49,851 nt of DNA from a virus. Positions 1 through 6,986 of the stretch are shown here, piece by piece. The notes beneath the pieces were generated by a model. That model was not told the origin of the DNA. It saw nothing but the letters and a program-made list of their open reading frames with translations, and ran no database searches. Location of the stretch: positions 1-49,851 of IMG/VR virus record IMGVR_UViG_3300009175_000001. One strand, given 5' to 3'. The translations under genes were made by a program, and so were the position numbers. Each line of letters opens with the position of its first letter. Position 1 is the first letter of the stretch.

Positions 1-107
1 AGTGACCTTCGCACACGACTTCCAGCAGTCAAGGCGTGGGACGAAGGCACGACCGAGATGGAACAGGCTTGCGTGCCGATGTGGCACCTTGGCTGTGAGG
101 CCATCAA
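1..107. repeat. Terminal direct repeat (left copy) marking circular closure
   Basis: Bases 1-107 are identical to bases 49,745-49,851. A single exact repeat at the two ends of a contig is what an assembler leaves when a circular or circularly permuted molecule is closed, and the repeat joins a gene that starts at 49,742 to its remainder at 1-318. The alternative is a true short terminal redundancy of a linear virion genome. The repeat lies inside a coding sequence, which favours the assembly explanation. Confidence 0.9.
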
Positions 108-318
108 CGTACTTGAGGCCGAGAACGAGCGGCTGCGATGCTGCGGCAACTGCTGGTATTGGGAGCCGTCGCTGTATGAGTGCGCTCGTGTGTCCGTCTA
201 CGACACACAACGCACATGGAGCGGCGACTGCGACAACCTAGATCGCTGCCACTTCACCCCGTCCCTCTGGGCCGCCCGAAAGGAGTTGGACCAACACCCC
301 AAGACCGCAGTAGAATGA
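1..318 (+). CDS. Small Cys-rich protein, 3' portion (gene starts at 49,742 across the join)
   Basis: Joined with 49,742-49,744 this makes a 106-residue protein. Its start overlaps the stop of the preceding gene, so the two are probably translated together. The middle has a CCGNCWYWE motif followed by further Cys residues (ECARVSVYD, GDCDNLDRC), which looks like a small zinc-binding domain of the CxxCxxW type often found in phage proteins of unknown role. A similar CxxCxxW motif occurs in the protein at 37,489. No enzyme motif is visible. The start chosen is the ATG at 49,742; internal ATGs at 58 and 82 are less well supported because the frame is open and coupled upstream. Confidence 0.75.
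   Translation, partial: SDLRTRLPAVKAWDEGTTEMEQACVPMWHLGCEAINVLEAENERLRCCGNCWYWEPSLYECARVSVYDTQRTWSGDCDNLDRCHFTPSLWAARKELDQHPKTAVE
286..316 (+). promoter_or_regulatory. Possible promoter before the SSB-like gene
   Basis: TTGGAC at 286-291 and TAGAAT at 311-316 are separated by 19 bases, within the 3' end of the preceding gene. The -10 box is close to consensus, but the spacer is longer than the usual 17, so the call is weak. It would start an mRNA about 30 bases before the gene at 355. Confidence 0.3.
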
Positions 319-354
319 CAGAACCCCAAGAGCCAACGAGCGTGAGGAGATCGT

Positions 355-1164
355 ATGTCACAGTGGCCTGAGCGTCCCCAGCTTCACCCCGTGTTCACGG
401 GCTACATCCAGGTAGCAAGCGCGGTCAGTGATCCATGGAACAAGCCCGACGGGAGCGTCGTCCAGAAGTTCAAGGTGGAGACCGTGCTCATGCACGACGG
501 TCGCCACCAGGAGATGACCGTCTGGGCCAACAGCCTCTTCGCCCTGCTCATCCCGGGGAGCACCTACGAGTGCGACTTCGAGATCAACGACAAGGGCTAC
601 TACAAGATCAAGGCGCTGCGTCCGTGGGCGGGCAACCCCGCCGCCCGTGAGCCGTGGCACATCGCAGGCCCGGGCGTCGTGGGTCAGCCGATGAGCGCAC
701 AGCCCGCGCAGCCCGCACCCGCCGCGTACCAGCCGGTGCAGCCGGGCGTGCCGCCCTTCCAGCCCGCACAGGCCGGGTACACCGGCCCGCCGCCCGCGCA
801 GCCCGCTGCGCCCGCGTACAACCCCGTAGCAGGAGCGTCCGCCATCAACCCCAACGCACCCACCAAGGACATGATGATCCAGCGCCAGAACGCGCTGAAC
901 GTCGCGTCCCAAGCGTTCCCGGTGCTCATGCAGCTGGGACACATCAAGTGCCCGTACACGGTCGACGAGGTCGACGTCAACGTGACCCCCGACAAGCGCA
1001 ACCAGACCGAGATCGACGTGGCGGGATGGACCGCCCTCCAGATCAAGCGCATCGCCGGGGGAATCGAGGGCTTCGCCAGCCGCGACAAGACGGCTCCGGT
1101 GCCGCCGGAGTTCGACCCGGATTCGGACATCCCTTTTGACGGTCCGGTAGCCCCCGGCTCGTAA
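355..1164 (+). CDS. OB-fold single-stranded DNA-binding-like protein
   Basis: This 269-residue protein has an N-terminal part of about 100 residues with the alternating beta pattern of an OB fold (GYIQVASAVSDPW, QKFKVETVLM, MTVWANSLFALLIPG, YECDFEINDKGYYKIKAL). A Pro/Ala/Gln-rich linker (about residues 110-165) follows, then a C-terminal domain, and it ends in an acidic tail (DPDSDIPFDG) like the partner-binding tails of SSB proteins. The start has a GAGGAG ribosome site 5 bases upstream. It sits just before a Cas4-like nuclease, a DnaB helicase and RusA, which fits ssDNA binding during replication or recombination. The assignment rests on pattern and context; sequence identity to known SSBs is not obvious. 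Confidence 0.55.
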   Translation: MSQWPERPQLHPVFTGYIQVASAVSDPWNKPDGSVVQKFKVETVLMHDGRHQEMTVWANSLFALLIPGSTYECDFEINDKGYYKIKALRPWAGNPAAREPWHIAGPGVVGQPMSAQPAQPAPAAYQPVQPGVPPFQPAQAGYTGPPPAQPAAPAYNPVAGASAINPNAPTKDMMIQRQNALNVASQAFPVLMQLGHIKCPYTVDEVDVNVTPDKRNQTEIDVAGWTALQIKRIAGGIEGFASRDKTAPVPPEFDPDSDIPFDGPVAPGS

Positions 1165-1209
1165 CACAAGGCAAGGTTGGGACCGGCGCCGGAAGGCCTC
1201 GGCGGGATC

Positions 1210-1242
1210 GCTCAGTTGGTGGGGACTGAGCAAATCTGCTCA
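1210..1242 (+). other. Overlapping hairpins in the 5' leader of the Cas4-like gene
   Basis: GCTCAGT (1210-1216) can pair with ACTGAGC (1225-1231). Alternatively TGAGC (1227-1231) can pair with GCTCA (1238-1242) around a 6-base loop. The two hairpins share bases and exclude each other. They lie in the 104-base gap before the gene at 1269, whose own site GGAGGAG follows. A regulatory leader is possible but unproven. Confidence 0.35.
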
Positions 1243-1268
1243 ACGCACTGAGCACGCGGAGGAGACAC

Positions 1269-2207
1269 ATGCAAGACGTCATCAGTTTGGACCTGCTGAC
1301 CTTCAACTACCTTGAGAAGTACGGGCAGCTGCGGGCAGAGGACTACGTCGCCACCGGAGAGAACGAGTGGGACGGTTCGAAGCTCCACCCCAGCCAGCTC
1401 GGGACCTGCCACAGAGAGACCTGCCTCGGGAAGATCGGGGCGGCACGACAGGTGCGTGAGGCCAGCTGGTACCGCAACCGCAAGCGCAAGTTCGAGCTTG
1501 CCAACCACGTCCACAACCTCGTGTACGCGGCCCTCAAGGACGTGGGCCTGCTCTACGAGAGCGAGATGGACCTGGAGCCGTTCATGTGGAACGGCTGGAC
1601 CGGGCGCCTCGACTGGATCGATCACCGCTACGGCATGGACACCCTGCACGTCGGGGACGTGAAGAGTTCGCACCCCAACGCCATGCGCTACGCCACCACC
1701 TACCCCAAGCACCACAACGTGCTCCAGCTGGGCTGCTACTACGAGTGCGTGAAGAACATGCTCAACGAGCACGCCTACTTCAACCCCGACCTCAAGCTCA
1801 TCCGCTCCGCGGAGATCCAGTACATGGACCGCGGCGGTGGGAATGACCCACTGTGGTGTGAGACCGAGATGACCGACGACCTGATGGCCGAGGTCGTGTC
1901 CGAGAAGGTGCTGCTTGAGGAGCACGTCGACCTCGCCATCAACGAGAACATCCTTCCGGAACCCATGAAGCGGGACATGAAGTTCAAGTCGTACAAGAGG
2001 AAGATCGTGTTCGACACGCACTGGCAGTGCAACCCCGAGTACTGCGACTTCGTGGGGGCGTCCTGCACACCGATCACCGGCGAGACCACGCTGGCGGAGT
2101 TGAACTCCGACAACGGCGACTACGAGATCAAGCCCAACGGGCGCCGCTACGCTGAGGAGGTGGAGGAGTTCCTCGCGGCTGAGCTGGAAGGTGTCACCGC
2201 AGCCTGA
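1269..2207 (+). CDS. Cas4/RecB-like PD-(D/E)XK exonuclease with probable Fe-S cluster
   Basis: This 312-residue protein shows the PD-(D/E)XK nuclease pattern: GRLDWID (residues 112-118), HVGDVKSS (127-134, with D130 and K132 as the DxK metal-binding pair) and QLGCYY (153-158, the QhxxY motif typical of RecB and Cas4 nucleases). Cysteines at 47 and 52 near the N terminus and at 254, 259 and 266 near the C terminus match the split Cys arrangement that holds a 4Fe-4S cluster in Cas4/AddB enzymes. The likely job is processing DNA ends for recombination or replication, together with the neighbouring SSB-like protein and helicase. No CRISPR array is present, so it is a recombination nuclease and not part of spacer acquisition. 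The ATG has GGAGGAG upstream. Confidence 0.8.
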   Translation: MQDVISLDLLTFNYLEKYGQLRAEDYVATGENEWDGSKLHPSQLGTCHRETCLGKIGAARQVREASWYRNRKRKFELANHVHNLVYAALKDVGLLYESEMDLEPFMWNGWTGRLDWIDHRYGMDTLHVGDVKSSHPNAMRYATTYPKHHNVLQLGCYYECVKNMLNEHAYFNPDLKLIRSAEIQYMDRGGGNDPLWCETEMTDDLMAEVVSEKVLLEEHVDLAINENILPEPMKRDMKFKSYKRKIVFDTHWQCNPEYCDFVGASCTPITGETTLAELNSDNGDYEIKPNGRRYAEEVEEFLAAELEGVTAA

Positions 2208-3660
2208 GGGGGGAGCCCTCCCACCCCAGGACCTAGAGTCTGAGAAGTCGCTGCTGGGGGCGATGATGTTGAACCCGTCGGCGTGTGCCGTCGCGGCTCG
2301 GATCGTCAAGCCCGACGACTTCTACCTTGAAGCACATCGCACGATCTTCGAGGTCTGCGTGTCCTTGTCCATCGAGGGCAAGGAGGCCGACGCGGTCACC
2401 GTCGCGGAGGGCCTCAAGAAGCGGCGCCTGCTGACCAAGGTCGGTGGGCGTGACTACCTGCATGCGCTAGCCGAGTTCGTGCCGACCACCAGCAACACCC
2501 GCATCTACGCCAACGCCGTGCATGACAGTGGTGTGCGGAGGCGCATCATCCGCTCCTGCCAGGAGACGATCGAAGAGGCCTACGGAGAGGGCGGTGAGGT
2601 GTGTGACCTCCTCGACCGCGCCGAGTCGCGCATCTTCGGGGTCGCCAGCGACATCAAGCGCGAGGACTCGCTCACCATGAGCGGCCTCGCAGACGCCACG
2701 CTGGAGCGCATAGACCTGGCAGCGAAGGGTATGCTCACCGGGGGGGTACGAGCCGGCCTTTGGGCCGTCGATCACTTCGTGGGTGGCTTCCAGAAGAAGA
2801 ACCTCATCATCCTTGCAGCCCGCCCCTCGGTCGGCAAGACGAGTCTCGCCTGCAACATCGCGGAGCACATCGCCCGAACCGAGGGTCCGGTCGCCTTCTA
2901 CTCGCTGGAGATGAGCGGGCAGGAGATTTTCGAGCGCATGACCTGCACCCTCGCTCGCGTGTCCAGCAACAAGATCCGCTCGGGTCAGCTCAGCGCTGAC
3001 GAGTACGCCGGGTTGGTCGGCGCCATGGGGCAGCTTGAGTCGCTCCCCCTGTACATCGACGAGACCCCGGGGCTCAACGTCCTCACGCTCCGTCAGAAGG
3101 CACGTCGCCTTGCGACGAAGGTCGACCTCAAGCTCGTGATCGTCGACTACCTACAGCTGATGAGTATGGGGGACGCGAACCGGAACGAGACCCGCATCTA
3201 CGAAGTGGCGCGCATCAGCAAGGCGATGAAGCAGCTGGCCCGTGAGCTTGACGTGCCGGTGATCTGCCTGAGCCAGCTGAGCCGCGCTTCGGAGCAGCGG
3301 GAAGACCGGCGCCCACGCCTCAGCGACCTCAGAGACTCCGGGGCCATCGAGCAGGACGCCGACGTTGTGGTGTTCCTCCACGATCTGCGGGAGGATGCAT
3401 CAGCCAAGGGAGAGATGGAGGTGCTCGTTGCCAAGAACCGAACAGGTCCTAGAGGTTCCGGGAGGATGGCGTTTACACCTGATTGGACTCATTTCCAGGA
3501 TATGCCAAGAGAGCCAGTGTGGCAGGGAGATGCCCAGGGCGACCAACGACCTTCAGGAGGATCTCATTACCAGCACCCTGGATATGTTTTCGGAATGGAT
3601 GACCCCGAGGACCGAGCCGAGCTTGTCCACCCAGAGCCCGCTGTCCAACTTGCCCTCTGA
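2191..3660 (+). CDS. dnaB: Replicative DNA helicase, DnaB family
   Basis: The 489-residue protein has the two-part DnaB layout: an N-terminal helical domain (residues 14-110, beginning ESEKSLLGAMM) and a RecA-like motor. Walker A is ARPSVGKTS near 210-218, SLEMSG is at 238-243, and Walker B is LKLVIVDYLQLM near 313-324. The conserved LSQLSR and SDLRDSGAIEQDAD segments follow. It unwinds the phage genome ahead of the replisome. GTG at 2191 is used, overlapping the nuclease gene by 17 bases. No phage polymerase or primase is seen, so host enzymes must be recruited. The last 45 codons (after 3530) have poor third-position G/C and lie over another open frame with better codon use, so the true C terminus is uncertain. 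Confidence 0.93.
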   Translation: MSPQPEGGALPPQDLESEKSLLGAMMLNPSACAVAARIVKPDDFYLEAHRTIFEVCVSLSIEGKEADAVTVAEGLKKRRLLTKVGGRDYLHALAEFVPTTSNTRIYANAVHDSGVRRRIIRSCQETIEEAYGEGGEVCDLLDRAESRIFGVASDIKREDSLTMSGLADATLERIDLAAKGMLTGGVRAGLWAVDHFVGGFQKKNLIILAARPSVGKTSLACNIAEHIARTEGPVAFYSLEMSGQEIFERMTCTLARVSSNKIRSGQLSADEYAGLVGAMGQLESLPLYIDETPGLNVLTLRQKARRLATKVDLKLVIVDYLQLMSMGDANRNETRIYEVARISKAMKQLARELDVPVICLSQLSRASEQREDRRPRLSDLRDSGAIEQDADVVVFLHDLREDASAKGEMEVLVAKNRTGPRGSGRMAFTPDWTHFQDMPREPVWQGDAQGDQRPSGGSHYQHPGYVFGMDDPEDRAELVHPEPAVQLAL

Positions 3661-3664
3661 GTGA
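3530..3664 (+). CDS. Possible 44-residue ORF overlapping the 3' end of dnaB
   Basis: In the +1-shifted frame an ATG at 3530 opens a 44-residue frame (MPRATNDLQEDLITSTLDMF...) whose codons are mostly G/C-ending. Over the same bases the DnaB frame uses many A/T-ending codons such as CGA, TCA, GGA and CAT. It stops at 3662-3664, overlapping the GTG of rusA as GTGA. That overlap would explain how rusA is translated without an obvious ribosome site. The ATG itself is preceded directly by AGGGAG with no spacer, a poor site, so the frame could instead be reached by frameshifting from dnaB. The sequence resembles no family I know. Confidence 0.4.
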   Translation: MPRATNDLQEDLITSTLDMFSEWMTPRTEPSLSTQSPLSNLPSE

Positions 3665-4083
3665 AGGTCCAGTTCACCATACCGGGGAAGATACAGGCCA
3701 AGGAGCGCCCGCGCTTCGGCAAGAAGGGCAAGGTCTACACGCCACGCAAGAGCCTCGCGTTCGAGGAGAGCGTGCAGTGGTGCTTCAAGAAGGAGTGCAA
3801 GGACTGCCGCGTCGCCCTCTACCGGGGTCCCCTGTCGGTGCTCATGACGATCTGGCGGGAGGTGCCCACGCACTGGCCCAAGTGGAAGAAGAAGCAGGCC
3901 ATCGAGGGGACCATCCGCCCGACCAGCAGGCCCGACCTCGACAACTACGTCAAGGGCATCCTCGACGGCCTCAACGGCATCGCCTACCACGACGACTCGC
4001 AGGTCACCTACCTGATGGTCACCAAGGAGTACGGGCTCCGCGCTGAGGCCAACGTCACCATCGACTACGAGGACCTGCCATGA
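3661..4083 (+). CDS. rusA: Holliday junction resolvase, RusA family
   Basis: The 140-residue protein has the RusA signature: an N-terminal GKIQAKERPRFGKKGKVYTP segment, then RPDLDNYVKGILDGLNG (from residue 90) and the HDDSQV motif (110-115). D92, D94 and D111 or D112 correspond to the catalytic acidic residues of the family, and basic KWKKK residues precede them. It resolves branched DNA made during replication or recombination, before packaging. The start is GTG at 3661, adjoining the DnaB stop and overlapping the stop of the small ORF at 3530 as GTGA. The length is typical of RusA. Confidence 0.9.
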   Translation: MKVQFTIPGKIQAKERPRFGKKGKVYTPRKSLAFEESVQWCFKKECKDCRVALYRGPLSVLMTIWREVPTHWPKWKKKQAIEGTIRPTSRPDLDNYVKGILDGLNGIAYHDDSQVTYLMVTKEYGLRAEANVTIDYEDLP

Positions 4084-4250
4084 ACATCGTGGGAGCGTTC
4101 TTCTTCGGCTTCTGCGTGTCCATGCTCAGCACCATGTTCGCAGCCCTCTGTGACGGCCTCTGGGTGGTGGCTGGGGGCATCGCGACGTTCCTCCTAGGGG
4201 TAGTGCTCGCAAGCGCCCTCTGCGCGGCAGCAGGGAGGCCCCGTGGCTGA
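4080..4250 (+). CDS. Small two-helix membrane protein, 56 residues
   Basis: ATG at 4080 overlaps the rusA stop as ATGA. The 56-residue product has two hydrophobic stretches, about residues 3-22 (IVGAFFFGFCVSMLSTMF) and 27-50 (LWVVAGGIATFLLGVVLA), with a short Cys-Asp-Gly turn and a basic tail GRPRG. Codon third positions are G/C-rich as in real genes here. The function is unknown. It could be a small membrane accessory such as a superinfection or lysis-timing protein, but it is far from the lysis genes. Confidence 0.65.
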   Translation: MNIVGAFFFGFCVSMLSTMFAALCDGLWVVAGGIATFLLGVVLASALCAAAGRPRG

Positions 4251-4659
4251 GGTACTCGGAAGCAGCATCGCCGCCCTCACGGGCGAAGCCCCGGTGCGAC
4301 ACGAAGAGCAGAGGCGCTGTGCGTGGGTCTCCGCAGACGGAGAACAGTGCTGCACAATCCTCAACCCCTACAACGGAAGGGAGTTCTGTCTCTGCCACGA
4401 TCACATGGCGGACCGCCCCATCCACGTAGTCCCGCCAGTCGGGACGAACGCATGGGCAGTCTTCTGCGAGCTGCGCCGGGCGAACCTCCTGGAGGCGGAG
4501 GGTCTCGGCGACGGCTACGCCCACCTGCAGAGTGTCATGCCGGAACTCAGCCAGCAGCAGGTGGCCAACGCCATCCAGTACCTGCGCATGATCGGCAACG
4601 TCATCGAGGGCCGCAAGAAGCGCGACGACAAGTCAAGCGGCTACCGCATTGAGCTCTAG
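4243..4659 (+). CDS. Zinc-finger and winged-helix-like protein of unknown function
   Basis: A GTG start at 4243 has CAGGGAGG just upstream, inside the preceding gene. The 138-residue product has a Cys/His cluster at about residues 26-52 (RRCAWVS, EQCCTIL, EFCLCHDHM), the usual shape of small phage zinc fingers. The second half (about 65-138; NAWAVFCELRRANLLEAEGLG ending in GNVIEGRKKRDD and SSGYRIEL) has the helix-helix-wing look of a winged-helix DNA-binding domain. It may be a DNA-binding replication accessory or regulator, because it lies between a resolvase and an HNH protein. This is an inference from shape only. Confidence 0.6.
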   Translation: MAEVLGSSIAALTGEAPVRHEEQRRCAWVSADGEQCCTILNPYNGREFCLCHDHMADRPIHVVPPVGTNAWAVFCELRRANLLEAEGLGDGYAHLQSVMPELSQQQVANAIQYLRMIGNVIEGRKKRDDKSSGYRIEL

Positions 4660-4675
4660 GGGAGAGGAGGCGGCT

Positions 4676-5044
4676 ATGGCCGACCCGGTCAAAGACATCG
4701 TGCGCTGTGAGCCCTGCCTCGTGTGCGGCATAGAGAAGGGCTGCGACCCGCACCACTACCCGCGCTTCAAGGGCATGGGTGGCAGCGCGTTCGTCACCGA
4801 CGGGCTGCTGGAGATGCTGCCCCTCTGCCGGGTCCATCACCGGCTGTTCCACGACGGCAACGCCTTCACGGTAGCGGCGGTGGTCATGCACCATCGCTGG
4901 TACTTCGTCGACATCTACGAGACCTACAAGGACAGCGGGCTGTACCTCGGCCCCACATACCGCATCGAGGAGGTGAGGCTCGATCACCAAGCAGAGTACG
5001 GCCCGAGCCACTACGAAGGAGAGCCATGCAGCTTGACGGCCTGA
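4676..5044 (+). CDS. HNH-like nuclease or recombination protein (DUF968/Ref-like)
   Basis: The start is ATG 4676 behind a strong GGAGAGGAGG site; an in-frame TTG at 4649 is less likely. The 122-residue protein has CEPCLVCG (Cys 11, 14, 17), DPHHYPRFKGMGG (His 26, 27) and LPLCRVHHRLFHDG (Cys 51, His 54, 55). This is the Cys-His zinc-plus-HNH layout of small phage nucleases such as Ref and DUF968 proteins, which cut DNA during recombination. It sits two genes after rusA in an operon of overlapping genes, consistent with DNA processing. The C-terminal 50 residues are not diagnostic. Confidence 0.7.
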   Translation: MADPVKDIVRCEPCLVCGIEKGCDPHHYPRFKGMGGSAFVTDGLLEMLPLCRVHHRLFHDGNAFTVAAVVMHHRWYFVDIYETYKDSGLYLGPTYRIEEVRLDHQAEYGPSHYEGEPCSLTA

Positions 5045-5358
5045 CCGCAGACAAGGCGGTCCTACTCACGATGCAGGACAAGGAGGAGCTGATCATGGCG
5101 ATCGTCGGCCGCAAGGCTGAGATCGTGCGCGAGATGCGCCCCTTGCGCTTCGGCTACCACAGGTGCAAGCACGCCAACGCCATGATGCGCTCCCTCCCCT
5201 CACGCAGCCCCATGCGCGATGAGTACCGGGAGACCATCGTGGCTTGGACTGATGCCGCGGACCACTACGAGGAGCTGGTGGCCGAGCTGAAGATCCTCAC
5301 CAGCCTGCAGAGCGGGACGCAGACGGTCCTCAACTCCGAGAAGGCTGCGGCCCGATGA
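5026..5358 (+). CDS. Hypothetical helical protein, 110 residues
   Basis: ATG at 5026 has GAAGGAG 5 bases upstream, and the gene overlaps the end of the HNH-like gene by 19 bases. The product is mostly helical and charged (LTMQDKEELIMAIVGRKAEIVREMRP; DHYEELVAELKIL), with a Met/Arg/Ser-rich middle. I see no Cys cluster, membrane segment or enzyme motif. Position in the DNA-processing operon is the only clue. I do not recognise the family. Confidence 0.75.
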   Translation: MQLDGLTADKAVLLTMQDKEELIMAIVGRKAEIVREMRPLRFGYHRCKHANAMMRSLPSRSPMRDEYRETIVAWTDAADHYEELVAELKILTSLQSGTQTVLNSEKAAAR

Positions 5359-6176
5359 TCCACGCCGAAGAGGGCAACGTCGGGGCGTTCAAGCAGAGCT
5401 GGATCGACGACGTCAGCGTGCCCTTCAAGCTGGAATCGTGGCAGAAGGAGATGCTCCTCCACTGGTACCGTGAACCCATCATCGTCAGCCCCCACACCTT
5501 CAACATCCTCAGATCCATCACCGCCCTCAACCTCCCCGAAGGAGACCCCATGTCACAGTCCGACATCGACCAGCTTGCCCACGAGTGTGCCGTCGAAGAC
5601 GCCGCCGAGCTTGTCGCCGCGGCCGAGACCAAGCCCTACGGGGTGCCGCTCTTCTTCAACCACTTCCAGTGGAGCAAGGACTCCGGATACACCTTCCTCG
5701 TGACCTACGAGAACCCGGTCTACCACGACGTCATGGTGACCGTCGATCTCTGCGACTCCTCGCGTCCGAGTGATGTCGCCGAGGAGGCCAACGTCCTGCT
5801 GCTCAAGTACTTCGGCATGCCGACGGAGTGCCCCGTCTGCGGCGCCCCCATGGCCCTGCCCCTCTACGCCGAGCGCGTGATCGAGGACCGCTCCAGCATC
5901 GTCCAGGCCTCCTACGCCTGCGGCTTCGAGTTCTGCAAGAGTAGCTGCGGCCCGTGCGAGAATGGCGGGTGCCACAACCAGGACCTCACGGCCGACGCCC
6001 TCGACAAGGTCCACGCCCTCTCGCTCGATCTCGCAGACGCGATCAACGCGATCGACCCGTTCAAGCTCGACCGCTTCAAGGTTGTCGGGAAGGTCGAGGA
6101 CGCCAAGGACGCGGCCCAGGACCTCTGGGACGCACTGGCCGAGTTCTACGCCCTCTTCGAGGATGAGCGCCGATGA
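5355..6176 (+). CDS. Hypothetical protein with Cys-rich middle; possible second internal start
   Basis: ATG 5355 overlaps the preceding stop as ATGA. The 273-residue product falls in two parts. Residues 1-65 include PFKLESWQKEMLLHWY, which recalls the adenine-binding start of phage terminases and helicases (LEPWQ). A second in-frame ATG at 5550 has a clear GAAGGAG site and opens MSQSDIDQLAHECAV, which could give a separate 208-residue protein. That part holds CPVCGAPM and a second cluster CGFEFCKSSCGPCENGGC near residues 195-212, probably binding zinc, and a helical C terminus rich in Asp and Ala. The function is unknown. No ATPase motifs follow the terminase-like stretch. Confidence 0.65.
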   Translation: MIHAEEGNVGAFKQSWIDDVSVPFKLESWQKEMLLHWYREPIIVSPHTFNILRSITALNLPEGDPMSQSDIDQLAHECAVEDAAELVAAAETKPYGVPLFFNHFQWSKDSGYTFLVTYENPVYHDVMVTVDLCDSSRPSDVAEEANVLLLKYFGMPTECPVCGAPMALPLYAERVIEDRSSIVQASYACGFEFCKSSCGPCENGGCHNQDLTADALDKVHALSLDLADAINAIDPFKLDRFKVVGKVEDAKDAAQDLWDALAEFYALFEDERR

Positions 6177-6901
6177 CGACCAGGGTCCCATCAACGAAGC
6201 CGAAGGCGCACTACGCACCCTGCACGAGGGGGCAGAAGAAGCAGCTCGTGAGGCTGGCCAACCACCAGGGGCTCCACGTCCCGGAGCACTTCCGGCTCAA
6301 CCCGTCGGTAGGTCCCTACGCCCAGGAGTTGCTGCTGCTGGTGCAGCGCAAGAACAACATTGCTCCGACAGCGAGGTTCGACCTCACCACCCTCGACCTT
6401 CTCTTCCCTGAGCGCCTCGGGCAGCGCATCGTAGCGAGCGCCAAGAAGGAGATCGGGGTACACGAGTGGCCTCCGGGGTCCAACTGGGGGCCGGTGGAGA
6501 TCTTCATCAAGAGCTTCGCCAACCAGGCGGGTCCGTGGTGCTCGTACTTCGCGAGCTGGAACGCCCTGCAAGCGGGGTACAACCGGAAGTGGCTCCCCGC
6601 CAACCCGGGGTTCGTGCCGAGCTGGGTCGAGTGCGCCAAGAACCCGCGGGTCTACAAGCACATGCACCTCATCGCCCTGCACGATGCCCGCCCCGGGGAT
6701 CTCGTCATCTACAACTGGCCGGGCGTGGGTGGGAACTACGACCACATCGGGATCATCATGAGCAAGGTGCTCAACGTCCACACGATCGCCACGATCGAGG
6801 GCAACGTCGGGAGCTTCGGCGGACAGGTCACCAGGCTCACGCGCTACAACCCGCCGGTCTCCGCTGTCATCAGGTTGGAGATGTTCCCCGGCGTTTGGTA
6901 A
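6173..6901 (+). CDS. Endolysin with CHAP-type peptidase/amidase domain
   Basis: This 242-residue protein has a C-terminal CHAP-like domain: catalytic Cys in AGPWCSYFASW (Cys 123), ARPGDLVIYNWPG (172-184), His in NYDHIGIIMS (His 191) and the acidic partner in TIEGNVG (207-213). Residues 1-80 contain a short repeat-like helix region (LLLLVQRKNNIAPTARFDLTTLDLLFP) compatible with a peptidoglycan-binding domain. It should cut cell-wall peptide bonds at lysis. It lacks a signal peptide, so it needs a holin, and a holin candidate faces it on the other strand across the terminator. ATG 6173 overlaps the previous gene by 4 bases. Confidence 0.85.
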   Translation: MTTRVPSTKPKAHYAPCTRGQKKQLVRLANHQGLHVPEHFRLNPSVGPYAQELLLLVQRKNNIAPTARFDLTTLDLLFPERLGQRIVASAKKEIGVHEWPPGSNWGPVEIFIKSFANQAGPWCSYFASWNALQAGYNRKWLPANPGFVPSWVECAKNPRVYKHMHLIALHDARPGDLVIYNWPGVGGNYDHIGIIMSKVLNVHTIATIEGNVGSFGGQVTRLTRYNPPVSAVIRLEMFPGVW

Positions 6902-6934
6902 GATGACCTAGTCAGGTACCCCTACCTGGATGCA

Positions 6935-6980
6935 GAGAAAAGCCCCCCACTGGCGCTGTGCCGGTGGGGGGCTTTCTCGT
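6935..6980. terminator. Bidirectional terminator where the two arms meet
   Basis: AAAGCCCCCCAC (6939-6950) pairs with GTGGGGGGCTTT (6964-6975) around a 13-base loop. The A/T ends of the stem act as the U-tract for transcription from either side. It lies between the stop of the endolysin gene and the stop of the first leftward gene at 6987, exactly where the convergent arms end. Confidence 0.9.
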
Positions 6981-6986
6981 TGTGTG

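Noticed and set aside
1205-1255. GCTCAGTTGGT followed by stem-loops, like a tRNA D-arm and anticodon arm
   Set aside because: No T-arm (GGTTCGAAT-like) or matching acceptor stem follows, and the anticodon-like loop has 6 bases instead of 7. It is kept only as leader hairpins.
1269-2207. Cas4 as evidence of a CRISPR system
   Set aside because: No repeat-spacer array or other cas gene is present; Cas4-like nucleases are common in phage recombination blocks.
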